Of a DNA stretch of 64,000 bases, positions 11,271 through 20,745 are shown piece by piece (position 1 is the first letter of the stretch; each line of letters opens with the position of its first letter). Location: positions 124,001-188,000 of the forward strand of contig NZ_JAPKNI010000004.1 in NCBI RefSeq assembly GCF_026343955.1, given 5' to 3'. Position numbers and translations under genes: made by a program. Source of the DNA: Kaistia defluvii (GTDB lineage: Bacteria > Pseudomonadota > Alphaproteobacteria > Rhizobiales > Kaistiaceae). Below the pieces are notes generated by a model, which worked only from the letters and a program-made list of their open reading frames with translations, was not told where the DNA came from and did no database searches.

Positions 11271-12623
11271 TCAGGCCTTCGCTTCTTCCTCGTCATCCTT
11301 CATCAGGTCTTCGCGCGACACCGTCTTGTCGGTGATCTCTGCGAGGCCCAGAACGTAGTCGACAACCTTCTCCTCGAAGATCGGTGCGCGCAGGCTTGCC
11401 AGCGCGTCCGGGTTCTCACGATAGAAGTCGTAGACCTGCTTTTCCTGGCCCGGGAACTGACGGATCCGGTCGACAAGAGCACGCTGCACTTCCTCGTCGG
11501 TGACCTGGATCGAGTTCTGCTCGCCGATTTCCGACAGCACGAGGCCAAGACGCACGCGGCGCTCGGCGATCTTGCGGTAGTCGGCCTTGGCGGCTTCTTC
11601 CGTCGTGTCCTCGTCAGCAAAGCTGCGGCCCGAACGCTGCAGATCCTGGGTGACCTGGTTCCAGACGTTCTGGAATTCCTGTTCAACCATGGTCGGCGGC
11701 AGTTCGAAGGCGTGCTTCTCGTCGAGCTGGTCGAGCAGCTGGCGCTTGACCTTCGTGCGGGTCGCGGAGCCGAGCTGGCTCTCGAGCTGCTGGCGCATCG
11801 TTGCCTTCAGCTCGTCGAGCGACTCGATGCCGAACTTCTTCGCCCATTCGTCGTCGATGGTCGTCTCGGCCGGAGCCGACACTTCCTTGACGACGACATC
11901 GAAGGTAGCGGCCTTACCCGCCAGCTGCTTCGCGCCGTATTCCTCGGGGAAGGTCACGTTCAGAACGCGCTCTTCGCCCGCCTTGGCGCCGGCAAGCTGT
12001 TCCTCGAAGCCCGGAATGAAGCGGCCGGAGCCGAGCGTCACAAAGGCATTGTCGTCGGCACCGCCCTCGAAGGGCTCGCCGTCGAGCTTGCCGAGATAGG
12101 AAATGGTCAGGCGGTCGCCATCGGCAGCCGCGCCATCCTTGGGAGCATATTCCGCGGAATCGCGCGCGAGCCGCTTGAGCTCGGTCTCGACTTCCTCGTC
12201 GGAGACTTCCGCAACCGGACGCTCGATCTTGATTCCCTTGAAATCGCCGAGTTCGAACTTCGGCAGCACTTCATAGGTCATCTTGTAGGCGAGATCCTTC
12301 TTGCCGGCGAGCACGTCGCCTGCATCGGACTCGTCTTCGGGCAGATCGAAGCTCGGCTGCATGGCAGCACGTTCGCCGCGCTCTTCAAGCGTCTTGCGAG
12401 CGTTCTCGTTCAGGACGTTCTGAACGATCTCGGCCATGGCCGACTTGCCGTAGATCCGGCGCAGATGCGCGACCGGCACTTTGCCTGGACGGAAGCCCTT
12501 GAGCTGGACCTGGCCCTTCATCTCTTCCAGACGCGCCGAAAGGCGGCTGTCGAGTTCGGTCGCCGGCACCACGATCTGGAGTTCACGTTTCAGGCCCTCT
12601 GAGAGGGTCTCGGTCACCTGCAT
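11271..12623 (-). CDS. tig: Trigger factor, ribosome-associated chaperone and prolyl isomerase
   Basis: This is a 450-residue chaperone that binds nascent chains at the ribosome exit tunnel. The N-terminal ribosome-binding domain contains the signature FRPGKVP at about residues 44-50. The central FKBP-type prolyl isomerase domain (near 160-245) shows ISYLGKLDGEPFEGG and FIPGFEEQLAGAKAGEE. The helical C-terminal domain ends in an acidic tail. The ATG at 12623 is chosen since MQVTETLSEGLKREL is the family start; the longer frame reads into the tRNA-Leu. Its ribosome site is weak. Confidence 0.97.
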   Translation of the reverse strand: MQVTETLSEGLKRELQIVVPATELDSRLSARLEEMKGQVQLKGFRPGKVPVAHLRRIYGKSAMAEIVQNVLNENARKTLEERGERAAMQPSFDLPEDESDAGDVLAGKKDLAYKMTYEVLPKFELGDFKGIKIERPVAEVSDEEVETELKRLARDSAEYAPKDGAAADGDRLTISYLGKLDGEPFEGGADDNAFVTLGSGRFIPGFEEQLAGAKAGEERVLNVTFPEEYGAKQLAGKAATFDVVVKEVSAPAETTIDDEWAKKFGIESLDELKATMRQQLESQLGSATRTKVKRQLLDQLDEKHAFELPPTMVEQEFQNVWNQVTQDLQRSGRSFADEDTTEEAAKADYRKIAERRVRLGLVLSEIGEQNSIQVTDEEVQRALVDRIRQFPGQEKQVYDFYRENPDALASLRAPIFEEKVVDYVLGLAEITDKTVSREDLMKDDEEEAKA

Positions 12624-12698
12624 GTTCAGCGCTTTCTGTCTTGTTCCGATCGGTCTTTGGCGTTTCGCCCGGCTGCTTTCACGGCTTATTCCGGACGC

Positions 12699-12783
12699 TG
12701 GTACGGGCGGAGGGACTCGAACCCCCAAACCGCGAGGCGGCAGGACCTAAACCTGCTGTGTCTACCAATTCCACCACGCCCGC
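12699..12783 (-). tRNA. tRNA-Leu (TAG)
   Basis: This is an 85-base class II tRNA with acceptor GCGGGCG/CGCCCGT, anticodon stem-loop GCAGG-TTTAGGT-CCTGC carrying TAG, a variable arm GCCTCGCGGT-type, T-arm GGGGGTTCGAGTCCCTC and encoded CCA. It lies about 75 bases upstream of tig, in the same direction. Confidence 0.96.
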
Positions 12784-12846
12784 AATAACCGGTCGCAGCT
12801 AGGCTCCGGCCAAGGTGGGGCCTCTATAGCACTAGCGGTCGCAGGG

Positions 12847-14319
12847 TCAAACGAAAAGCCGCGCAAACACACGGGGAAGCGCGTCCGCCAGATCTTCCGC
12901 GATCAAACCACGCCCCAGAACCACGCCGGCGTCGCCATGCAGCCAGACGGCGGCGGCCGCCGCCTCGAAGGCGGGCATCCCTTCCGCCAGCAGGCCGGCG
13001 ATCATGCCGGTCAGCGTATCGCCCGATCCGGCGGTCGCGAGAAAGGGTGGCGCATTGTCGGCGATCACCGCGCGGCCCGCCGGTTCGGCGACGGTGGTGT
13101 CGGCGCCCTTCAGCAAAACGACCGCGCCGGCGCGCGCGGCCGCCTGCCGGGCGCGGTCCAGCTTGCCAGGCAACATCGCCAGATCCGGGAACAAACGGGC
13201 GAATTCGCCGTCATGCGGCGTCAGCACGACAGGCGCGCTTCGCTTGCGAATGGCAGAAAACAGCCGCTCCGGATCCTCCCGGAACGCCGAAATGCCATCC
13301 GCGTCCAGAACGACCGAGGCGCCGGAGCCCAGCGCCGCCTCGACCAGGGGCAGGGCGATATCGACCGGGCCGAGGCCGGGGCCAATCGCCACGACGTTCA
13401 ATCGCTTGTCGGCGAGCAGATCCGACAGCCCGGCCGCCCCCTCCATGCGCTTCAGCATGATCGAGGTCAGATGCGCTGCATGGACCACCAGAGCGTCGGG
13501 GGGCGACGCCACCGTCACCAGCCCCGCCCCGACGCGCAACGCTGCACGGGCGACCAGCCGCGAAGCGCCGGTCTGCGTCATGCCGCCGGAAACGACCAGG
13601 GCGTGGCCGCGATCATATTTGTGGCCATCGACCTTCGGCATCGGCAAATGCGGCGACCAGAGCTCAGGCCGGTTGAGCACGGCGCGGGGCCGGATCGAAT
13701 CCAAAACCTGCGGGCGGATGCCTATATCGGCAACCGTCAGCCGGCCGACATGCGCCCTGCCCGGCATCAGGACATGGCCGGGCTTGGGCCGGAAGAAGGT
13801 GACGCTATCGTCGGCATGGACCGCGACGCCCATCACCTGCCCCGTTCCGCCATGAATGCCGCTTGGCAGGTCGACGGCGACGACACGCGCCTTCGAGGCA
13901 TTGATCGCGGTGATCGCCGCTGCCGCGGGGCCTTCTATCGGCCGGTCGAGGCCGGCCCCGAACAGTGCGTCGATGATCAGGTCCGCGCTGGCGAAATCGA
14001 GGTCTGCCAGCGGCACGGTCTCGCCGCGCCATTCGGCGGCAGCGAGCGCGGCATCGCCCCGGAGCGAGGCCATCGGACCAAGCAGACCCAATCGCACGCG
14101 ATATCCCCGCGCCACCAGGATACGCGCCGCGACGAAGCCGTCGCCACCATTGTTGCCGGGGCCGCAAGCAATCGCGATGCGCGTGCCGAGCGGCGACCGC
14201 GCGGCGACGTCGGCCACGGCACGACCCGCCGTCTCCATCAGGACGATGCCCGGCGTGCCGGCCGCAATCGTAAGGCGGTCGGCCTCGGCCATCTCGGCCG
14301 GGTTCAGTAGCTCGATCAT
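12847..14319 (-). CDS. nnr: Bifunctional NAD(P)HX epimerase / ADP-dependent dehydratase
   Basis: This repair enzyme converts hydrated, inactive NADH and NADPH back to the normal cofactors (490 aa). The N-terminal YjeF epimerase domain has the phosphate loop GPGNNGGDGFVAARIL near residues 55-70. The C-terminal ribokinase-like dehydratase domain has LTPHDGEFARLF and the catalytic loop GSGDTLTGMIAGLLAEG. I chose ATG 14319, because MIELLNPAEMAEADRL is the typical start; the frame extends to 14472 but that part is arginine-rich and unlike the family. It stands alone, just left of the glnB region. Confidence 0.93.
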   Translation of the reverse strand: MIELLNPAEMAEADRLTIAAGTPGIVLMETAGRAVADVAARSPLGTRIAIACGPGNNGGDGFVAARILVARGYRVRLGLLGPMASLRGDAALAAAEWRGETVPLADLDFASADLIIDALFGAGLDRPIEGPAAAAITAINASKARVVAVDLPSGIHGGTGQVMGVAVHADDSVTFFRPKPGHVLMPGRAHVGRLTVADIGIRPQVLDSIRPRAVLNRPELWSPHLPMPKVDGHKYDRGHALVVSGGMTQTGASRLVARAALRVGAGLVTVASPPDALVVHAAHLTSIMLKRMEGAAGLSDLLADKRLNVVAIGPGLGPVDIALPLVEAALGSGASVVLDADGISAFREDPERLFSAIRKRSAPVVLTPHDGEFARLFPDLAMLPGKLDRARQAAARAGAVVLLKGADTTVAEPAGRAVIADNAPPFLATAGSGDTLTGMIAGLLAEGMPAFEAAAAAVWLHGDAGVVLGRGLIAEDLADALPRVFARLFV

Positions 14320-14538
14320 GCCTCTTGGCCCTCCTGCGGACCGAATCCTGAAAGCGACCGGCCCTCCGCTCCGTGCGGGCAGAGTGGCTCGGCGCAGACG
14401 GGGCTGCAACCGCCTGGCCGTCGCGCAAAGCCAGGTTCCCTCCCCCCTCCCGAACTTTGTCGCGCCGGACACGGTTGTTCATTCGCGGCGCTGCGATAAG
14501 TTCTTCCCCGACCTTCCATCGCCAACGGGGAACCGCCC

Positions 14539-14970
14539 ATGACCGCGCTCATCAAAATCAACGACAAGCTCTCCATCGCCGGACAGATCGCGCTCGAGGA
14601 TTTCGCGACGCTTGCGGGCCTCGGCTACAAGGCCGTCGTCAACAATCGGCCCGAAGGCGAAGAGGCGTCGCAGCCGGCGTCCACCGAGGAGGCGGAGGCG
14701 GCCGCGAATGCAGGACTGGCCTATGCTCATATTCCGGTCACCGGCCCGTCCATAACCGAGCAGGATGTGCGGGCGTTGCAGGACGTGCTGGCGAGGACGG
14801 ACGGCCCGGTGCTGGCACATTGTCGCAGCGGCACGCGCTCCCTGACCCTGTTCAGCATCGGCGAGGTTCTGGATGGGCGCATGAAGCGCGAGGATTTGCC
14901 GGCTTTCGGCGCCGAACACGGCGTCGACATGCGCATGGCCGATGGCTGGTTGGCGCGCAATGGTCACTAG
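14539..14970 (+). CDS. DUF442 / TIGR01244-type phosphatase-like protein
   Basis: This 143-residue protein resembles the dual-specificity phosphatase fold domain found alone or fused to beta-lactamase-like sulfur dioxygenases (Blh/BigR family). The catalytic Cys-x5-Arg loop is intact as HCRSGTRS near residues 94-101. The N-terminal half carries GYKAVVNNRPEGEE, which is typical of the family. In other bacteria such domains are linked to sulfide or persulfide metabolism, but no sulfur genes lie here, so the role is open. The gene lies between nnr (divergent) and glnB. Confidence 0.8.
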   Translation: MTALIKINDKLSIAGQIALEDFATLAGLGYKAVVNNRPEGEEASQPASTEEAEAAANAGLAYAHIPVTGPSITEQDVRALQDVLARTDGPVLAHCRSGTRSLTLFSIGEVLDGRMKREDLPAFGAEHGVDMRMADGWLARNGH

Positions 14971-15114
14971 GACGTGAGACCCGGCAGTGCTCCGTGCCGA
15001 CTTTTTGGTCATTTGCCCATTAAATGGACGACATGAGGATCGCTTTTGCGTGATACGCGCTATGATGCAATGCGAAGAGCCCATTTTTCCGGCGCTTTCC
15101 AGCAGGGTTGGCAA

Positions 15115-15131
15115 TTGGCACGGAGCCTGCA
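15115..15131 (+). promoter_or_regulatory. Sigma-54 promoter of glnB
   Basis: The sequence TTGGCACGGAGCCTGCA matches the -24/-12 consensus YTGGCAC-N5-TTGC at all positions but one. It lies 75 bases before the glnB start codon. It implies nitrogen control through RpoN and an NtrC-type activator; I could not identify a clear NtrC site upstream. Confidence 0.85.
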
Positions 15132-15178
15132 AGTGGGTGGCCAGGCCGGTCACATCGGCCAGGTTGGGCAGGCACTAG

Positions 15179-15544
<366 letters not shown>

Positions 15545-15660
15545 GCCCCTCATTTCGCCGGCGACCCTTTGCCGGCACTCCCCCTCCTGCCGGCCTCGCC
15601 GGCTTCCTGTTTGCCTCAGCCACGACCGGGCACAGTTCACCTGATAGAAGGAAGAGAGTT

Positions 15661-17070
15661 ATGACGACCGCGAATGATGTCCTGAAGCTCATCAAGGAGC
15701 AGGACGTGAAGTATGTGGATTTCCGCTTCACGGATCCGCGCGGCAAGTGGCAGCATGTGACGTTCGACATCGGCATGATCGACGAAGAAATCTTTGCCGA
15801 AGGCACGATGTTCGACGGCTCGTCGATTGCCGGCTGGAAGGCCATCAACGAATCCGACATGCTGCTGATGCCCGATCCGGCAACGGCGACCATCGACCCG
15901 TTCTTCGCGCAGTCGACCCTCTCGATCGTTTGCGACGTGCTCGAGCCGTCGACCGGCGAAGCCTATGACCGCGACCCGCGCGGCATCGCCAAGAAGGCCG
16001 AGGCCTACCTGAAGCAGACCAAGATCGGCGACACGATCTTCGTCGGCCCGGAAGCTGAATTCTTCGTCTTCGACGACGTCAAGTTCTCGACCACCCCGTA
16101 CAATACGGGCTTCAAGCTCGACGACATCGAGCTGCCGTCCAACTCGGATACGGACTACGAGAGCGGCAACCTCGGCCACCGCGTCAAGACCAAGGGCGGC
16201 TACTTCCCCGTCCCGCCGATCGACAGCCTGCAGGACATGCGCGGCGACATGCTGGCAGCGATGCAGTCGATGGGCGTCGTCGTCGAGAAGCACCACCACG
16301 AAGTGGCTTCGGCGCAGCACGAACTGGGTGTCAAGTTCGGCACGCTCGTGACGATGGCCGACCACATGCAGATCTACAAGTACGCGATCCACAACGTCGC
16401 GAACTCGTATGGCAAGACGGCCACCTTCATGCCGAAGCCGGTCTATGGCGACAACGGCTCGGGCATGCACGTCCACCAGTCGATCTGGAAGGAAGGCAAG
16501 CCGGTTTTCGCCGGCAACGAATATGCCGACCTGTCCGAGACCTGCCTGTACTACATCGGCGGCATCATCAAGCATGCCAAGTCGCTGAACGCCTTCACCA
16601 ACCCGCTGACCAACTCCTACAAGCGTCTGGTCCCGGGCTACGAGGCTCCCGTGCTGCTCGCCTACTCGGCGCGCAACCGTTCGGCTTCCTGCCGCATTCC
16701 GTTCGCGACCTCGCCCAAGGCGAAGCGCGTCGAGGTCCGCTTCCCCGATCCGGGCGCGAACCCCTACCTCGCCTTCGCGGCCATGCTCATGGCCGGCCTC
16801 GACGGCATCAAGAACAAGATCCATCCCGGCGCCGCGATGGACAAGAACCTCTATGATCTGCCCCCGAAGGAACTGAAGAAGATCCCGACGGTCTGCGCAT
16901 CGCTGCGTGAGGCGCTTGTCTCGCTCGAGAAGGACAATGCCTACCTGCTGGAAGGCGGCGTTTTCTCCAAGGGCATGATCGAGGCCTATATCGAGCTCAA
17001 GATGGAAGAAGTCATCCGCTTCGAGCACACCCCGCATCCGGTCGAATTCGACATGTACTATTCGGTCTAA
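15661..17070 (+). CDS. glnA: Glutamine synthetase type I
   Basis: This is the dodecameric ammonia-assimilating enzyme that makes glutamine from glutamate, ammonia and ATP (469 aa). Motifs include DGSSIAGWK near the N-terminus, the metal-binding [12 protein letters not shown] and the [18 protein letters not shown] loop. The adenylylation tyrosine is in [10 protein letters not shown], so activity can be switched by GlnE. The ribosome site AAGGAAGAG precedes the ATG. It forms the standard glnB-glnA pair and ends at a strong terminator. Confidence 0.98.
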   Translation: MTTANDVLKLIKEQDVKYVDFRFTDPRGKWQHVTFDIGMIDEEIFAEGTMFDGSSIAGWKAINESDMLLMPDPATATIDPFFAQSTLSIVCDVLEPSTGEAYDRDPRGIAKKAEAYLKQTKIGDTIFVGPEAEFFVFDDVKFSTTPYNTGFKLDDIELPSNSDTDYESGNLGHRVKTKGGYFPVPPIDSLQDMRGDMLAAMQSMGVVVEKHHHEVASAQHELGVKFGTLVTMADHMQIYKYAIHNVANSYGKTATFMPKPVYGDNGSGMHVHQSIWKEGKPVFAGNEYADLSETCLYYIGGIIKHAKSLNAFTNPLTNSYKRLVPGYEAPVLLAYSARNRSASCRIPFATSPKAKRVEVRFPDPGANPYLAFAAMLMAGLDGIKNKIHPGAAMDKNLYDLPPKELKKIPTVCASLREALVSLEKDNAYLLEGGVFSKGMIEAYIELKMEEVIRFEHTPHPVEFDMYYSV

Positions 17071-17092
17071 CCGAATCAGGATGCACTATCAG

Positions 17093-17122
17093 CGGGGCGC
17101 CTTCGGGCGCCCCGTTTCGTTT
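17093..17122 (+). terminator. Rho-independent terminator of glnA
   Basis: A stem CGGGGCGCC/GGGCGCCCCG with a TTC loop is followed by TTTCGTTTC, about 20 bases past the glnA stop. Confidence 0.9.
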
Positions 17123-17161
17123 CATGCAGGTTCGACACCGATCGAAGACCCAGGAGGCACG

Positions 17162-17566
17162 ATGACCGCCCAGAGCGCGCCCGACTTTCCCCATTCGACG
17201 ACCATCCCGGTCATCCGCACCATCGCCATGCCGCACGACACCAACCCGGCCGGCGACATTTTCGGCGGCTGGCTGATGTCGCAGATGGATCTCGGGGCGA
17301 GCACGATCGCGACACGCCGCGCGCGCGGGCGCACCGTGACGGCGTCGGTGGACGGCATGTCATTCCTGAGCCCGGTGTTCGTCGGCGACGAGGTCACCAT
17401 ATATGGGCGCATCCTTACGACCGGGCGATCGTCCATGCGCGTTTTCGTCGAAGCCTGGCGGCGCAACCGCGAGAGCAACGACGTTACCAAGGTGACCGAG
17501 GCGACCTTCACCTTCGTGGCGATCGACGCCACGCGCAAGTCGCGCCCGCTGCCGCCGGAGGAATAG
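17162..17566 (+). CDS. Acyl-CoA thioesterase of the YciA/hotdog type
   Basis: This 134-residue hotdog-fold protein should hydrolyse acyl-CoA to free acid and CoA. The family motif is seen at about residues 25-40 as PHDTNPAGDIFGGWLMSQMD, with the catalytic aspartate in GDIFGG. Next is the conserved VDGMSFLSPVFVGDEVTIYG. The start at 17162 is supported by AGGAGG seven bases upstream. It stands alone between the glnA terminator and a convergent lactonase gene. The acyl chain it prefers cannot be told from sequence. Confidence 0.88.
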   Translation: MTAQSAPDFPHSTTIPVIRTIAMPHDTNPAGDIFGGWLMSQMDLGASTIATRRARGRTVTASVDGMSFLSPVFVGDEVTIYGRILTTGRSSMRVFVEAWRRNRESNDVTKVTEATFTFVAIDATRKSRPLPPEE

Positions 17567-17639
17567 GGCCTTCGCGGCCAAGCCAGTCCCTCAGCCGCAA
17601 CCGGACGAGGCTTCTTTCGGCTTTCGCCGACCGAGTGGG

Positions 17640-17697
17640 CCAGTTCCTCTCGCACGGGAGAGGGTTGGGGCGAGGGATTTCTCCCCCTCCCCTTGGC
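17640..17697. repeat. Purine/pyrimidine-biased intergenic repeat between convergent genes
   Basis: GGGAGAGGGTTGGGGCGAGGG followed by TTTCTCCCCCTCCCC can fold on itself and resembles the common interspersed GAGAGGG repeats of proteobacterial chromosomes. It lies between two convergent stop codons and may act as a bidirectional terminator. The repeat status is inferred, as only a partial similar tract (56630-56690) is seen in this window. Confidence 0.35.
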
Positions 17698-17701
17698 GGA
17701 A

Positions 17702-18586
17702 TCAGACGTCGCGGAAACGCGAAACCGGCGAGCCGGCCACCGGCGAGGTCCCGATGAAGACCGAGCCCGTCAGAGGCCAGCGCCGCAGTTGCTCCTCGGT
17801 GCGGCCATCGCGCAGGCTGGTCAGGAACAGCGTCTTCATATCCGGCCCGCCAAAGGCCGGCATGGTCGGCGCGGCAGCGGGAACGTCGTAGCTCGCCAAA
17901 AGCTCGCCTTCCGGCGAGAAGCGGTTGAGCTTGGCGCCCGAGACGCCGGCGCTCCAGTAATTGCCCTCGGCATCGGTCGCGCCGCCATCCGGGCGGCCGA
18001 TCACGTCGTCCAGCACCGCGATGCGCTTGCGATCGCTGATCGCGCCGGTCGCGGGGTCGAGCGCCCAGCGGTCGATCCAGGGGCCGCGCGAGTCGGAATG
18101 GAACATCATCCGACCGTCGGGGCTGAAAGCGAGACCGTTCGAAACCATCAGCCCGTCGATCTTCCTTTCGACCTTGCCGCTCGGATCGACCCGATACAAG
18201 GCTCCGATCGGCTGGCGATCGGGGCGCTCGTCCATCGTGCCAACCCAGAAGCAGCCATCCGGCCCAACCTTGCCGTCATTCAGACGAGTCTCTGAAATTT
18301 CGGCTTCAATCGTCGCCAGCGTCCGGCTCTCGGCGGTTTCCGGATCGAACAGCACGACACTGTCGCGCAGAGCGACGACGAATCGCCCCGACTCGGTGAG
18401 ACCAAACGAGCCGACGACGGACGGAAAGCGCCAGACTTTGGTGTCCCCGCTTGCCAGGTCGACGGCATGGATCGCCTTGTCCGGAATATCGCAATAAAGC
18501 AGCCGGTTGTTGCGATCGTCATAGACGGCGCTCTCGGCCAGCTGGTGCAGGGTGGGAACAAGCGGGCGAAGGCCGAGATCCGTCAT
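17702..18586 (-). CDS. SMP-30/gluconolactonase family protein
   Basis: This 294-residue six-bladed beta-propeller should be a metal-dependent sugar lactonase acting on aldonolactones in the cytoplasm. Family motifs are ESAVYDDRNNRLLYCDI near the N-terminus (metal-binding glutamate), RLNDGKVGPDGCFWVGTM in the middle, SNGLAFSPDGRMMFHSDS and IGRPDGGATDAEGNYW. No sugar-catabolism genes adjoin it, so the substrate is unknown. The start MTDLGLRPL lacks a strong ribosome site but no better one is visible. Confidence 0.85.
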   Translation of the reverse strand: MTDLGLRPLVPTLHQLAESAVYDDRNNRLLYCDIPDKAIHAVDLASGDTKVWRFPSVVGSFGLTESGRFVVALRDSVVLFDPETAESRTLATIEAEISETRLNDGKVGPDGCFWVGTMDERPDRQPIGALYRVDPSGKVERKIDGLMVSNGLAFSPDGRMMFHSDSRGPWIDRWALDPATGAISDRKRIAVLDDVIGRPDGGATDAEGNYWSAGVSGAKLNRFSPEGELLASYDVPAAAPTMPAFGGPDMKTLFLTSLRDGRTEEQLRRWPLTGSVFIGTSPVAGSPVSRFRDV

Positions 18587-18994
18587 GTAGTGACTCCAGA
18601 TGGTTGTGAGGGCGCAACCATGGCATGCTCACCGCCACACGTCGACCGCCGGCAGCGGCGACCTTCCGACGGCGTCATGCCCCGTCTCTTTGACCGGGCT
18701 TGCCGGGCCTCTCCACCTATCGGCGCCCGCTCAGGTTCGGCGCAACCCGACGGTGCCGCGCGGCCCCGATCGCGCGGGCTCACAAGGAATTGATGGCGCG
18801 CCAAACGCTCCATTTCGATCCGAATCCTGCCGCTTTCCGGTCGCCTGCTGTCGAATCCGCGCCACACAGGCGAAGGATTTCACCCTGCACGCATGGAATG
18901 CAGGGTTGTCTGCCCTGCCGGATACCTTGCAAATCCCCCGCCCCGGGCGCATCTCTCCGAAGTCACCGCGTCCGAAGACGAAAGCCTGCCCCCC
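18587..18994. other. Gene-free divergent region
   Basis: About 400 bases separate the leftward lactonase gene from the rightward nitroreductase gene. No frame here has family-like sequence. Both promoters should be located here, but I could not define them. Confidence 0.45.
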
Positions 18995-19645
18995 ATGCAT
19001 GATCAGGGCCCTGCCCACCACGGCGCTCCCTCAACCGCCGTTCCCATCTATGACGATTCGTTCGAACTGCAATTTTCGCCAAACATGCTCGCCAAGCTGG
19101 AGACCCGCCGCTCGGTGCCGATGCGGGCCTTCGACCCGATGCCGATTCCCGCCGAGCATCTCGAGCGCATCCTGAAGATAGCGGCGCGGTCACCCGATCA
19201 CGGTCGATTGGCGCCCTGGCGGTTCATCGTGATCGAAGGCGAAGCGCGCCAGCTTTCCGGCGAACGCTTCGATGCGCTCTATGCGGCGCGCAATCCCGGC
19301 CTCGCGCCCGCAAAGGGCGACATGTGGACGCTCTACATGATGCGTGCACCCGTGACCATTGTCGTCGTCAGTCGCCCGGACCCGACGTCTCGCATTCCCG
19401 AATGGGACCAGATTCTCGGATCGGGCGCCGTCGGCATGAATTTGATCCTGGCCGCATCCGCCCATGGCTATGCGACACAGTGGCTCCTGAAATGGCCGGG
19501 ACGCGACCCGGAAGCGGCCGCCATCCTCGGCGTTCAGGCGGGAGAGCGGGTCGCGGGCTTCATCCATCTTGGCCGCCAGACGGAGCGCCCGGCCGATCGC
19601 GCGCGGCCGGACCTTGACGCGATCGTCACCCACTGGACCGGGTGA
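18995..19645 (+). CDS. Nitroreductase family protein
   Basis: This is a flavin-dependent oxidoreductase of about 216 residues. The FMN-phosphate-binding start ETRRSVPMRAFDP lies near residue 35, followed by ILKIAARSPDHGRLAPWRFIVIEG, which resembles small YdjA-type nitroreductases. The C-terminal part has ILGSGAVGMNLILAA and a GFIHLG strand. The start is uncertain: ATG 18995 is used here, but 19085 is possible and neither has a clear ribosome site. The 3' end overlaps the convergent permease gene by 20 bases. The substrate is unknown. Confidence 0.82.
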   Translation: MHDQGPAHHGAPSTAVPIYDDSFELQFSPNMLAKLETRRSVPMRAFDPMPIPAEHLERILKIAARSPDHGRLAPWRFIVIEGEARQLSGERFDALYAARNPGLAPAKGDMWTLYMMRAPVTIVVVSRPDPTSRIPEWDQILGSGAVGMNLILAASAHGYATQWLLKWPGRDPEAAAILGVQAGERVAGFIHLGRQTERPADRARPDLDAIVTHWTG

Positions 19646-20531
19646 CGGCCGCCGCTTCGGTCAGCCGCGCCAACCGCATCTCACGCCTGAAGGTGTAGAC
19701 GCCGGTCGCCACGACGATCAACGTGCCGGCCGCCGTCAAGGCGTCGGGCACGTCGCCCCAGACCAGGTAGCCCAGGATGACGGCGAACAGGATGCCGGTG
19801 TATCGGAACGGCGCCACGACCGCCATCGCGCCATAGCGCATCGCCAGGATCGACGTGCCGTAACCGCAAAGCAGCAAGACGGAGGCAGCACCCAGAATGG
19901 TCCATTGGCGTGTGTCCGGAACGGGCCACGTTTCCGCCAGGGATAGGGTTGCGCCGGTGAGGGTCATTGCCGCCGCCGTGATCGCCACCACCAGCAGGGT
20001 CGGCACGCCTGGCTCCATCTCGCGCGTCACCAGATCGCGAAGCGTGATGAAGCCCATGGCCGCGAGCGCCGCCAGCGAAAACAGGTCGAAGCCCGACAGG
20101 CTCGGCCGCATGATCAGCAACACGCCAAAGAACCCGACAGCGATCGCGGTCCAACGACGCCAGCCGACGGGCTCCGCGAGGAACACCGCCGCCGCTGCCG
20201 TCGTCATCAAGGGCACGATCTGGCCGATCGCCGAAACATTGGCGATCGGCATGTTGAACAGCGCGTAAAGATACAGCACGGTCGCGCCGATTTCACCGAC
20301 GGTGCGCCAGGCGACGAGCCGGTTGCAGACGGCGCGCCATCGGCGATGCGTTCCGGTCGCAAACACGATGACGCAGATCAGCACGAAAGAGATCGAGCCC
20401 CGGATGACGAGGATCTGTCCCGTCGGCAGTCCCTCGCTCACCAGCTTGATCCAGGTATCATTGATCATAAACGCAAGGTTCGAGAGCACCATCATGATGA
20501 TGCCGCGAGAATTGTCGGCCAAAGCGGGCAT
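19626..20531 (-). CDS. EamA/DMT family membrane transporter
   Basis: This 301-residue protein has about ten predicted membrane helices in two EamA repeats, with the second repeat starting near residue 155. The N-terminal segment IIMMVLSNLAFMINDTWIKL is typical of drug/metabolite transporters. Such proteins usually export metabolites; the substrate is not predictable. The last bases overlap the convergent nitroreductase gene. A short Arg-rich cytoplasmic tail ends the protein. Confidence 0.85.
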   Translation of the reverse strand: MPALADNSRGIIMMVLSNLAFMINDTWIKLVSEGLPTGQILVIRGSISFVLICVIVFATGTHRRWRAVCNRLVAWRTVGEIGATVLYLYALFNMPIANVSAIGQIVPLMTTAAAAVFLAEPVGWRRWTAIAVGFFGVLLIMRPSLSGFDLFSLAALAAMGFITLRDLVTREMEPGVPTLLVVAITAAAMTLTGATLSLAETWPVPDTRQWTILGAASVLLLCGYGTSILAMRYGAMAVVAPFRYTGILFAVILGYLVWGDVPDALTAAGTLIVVATGVYTFRREMRLARLTEAAAVTRSSG

Positions 20532-20745
20532 GGAACTTCAGGCAATGCGCGGCAGCGCGGCGCCGCAGATGATCCGGGTCGGGGCGGATCGGCCCTGACC
20601 TGCGAAGATTGACCAATAAACCGGGACGAAGCAACGGGGACGACGCCAAGAGGGCCGTCCAATACATGCAAAGAAAGAAAAACGCGCCGAAACGACAATA
20701 ACGCGCGCTGTGCAGCGCAACATAAACTCCGGCGTGCCAGGGGCG

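Noticed and set aside
15000-15110. NtrC-binding site upstream of the sigma-54 promoter
   Set aside because: I found no pair of GCAC/GTGC half-sites with the right spacing by eye.
15637-17037. 466-codon frame opposite glnA
   Set aside because: It is antisense to a certain gene, with shadow-type composition and no ribosome site.
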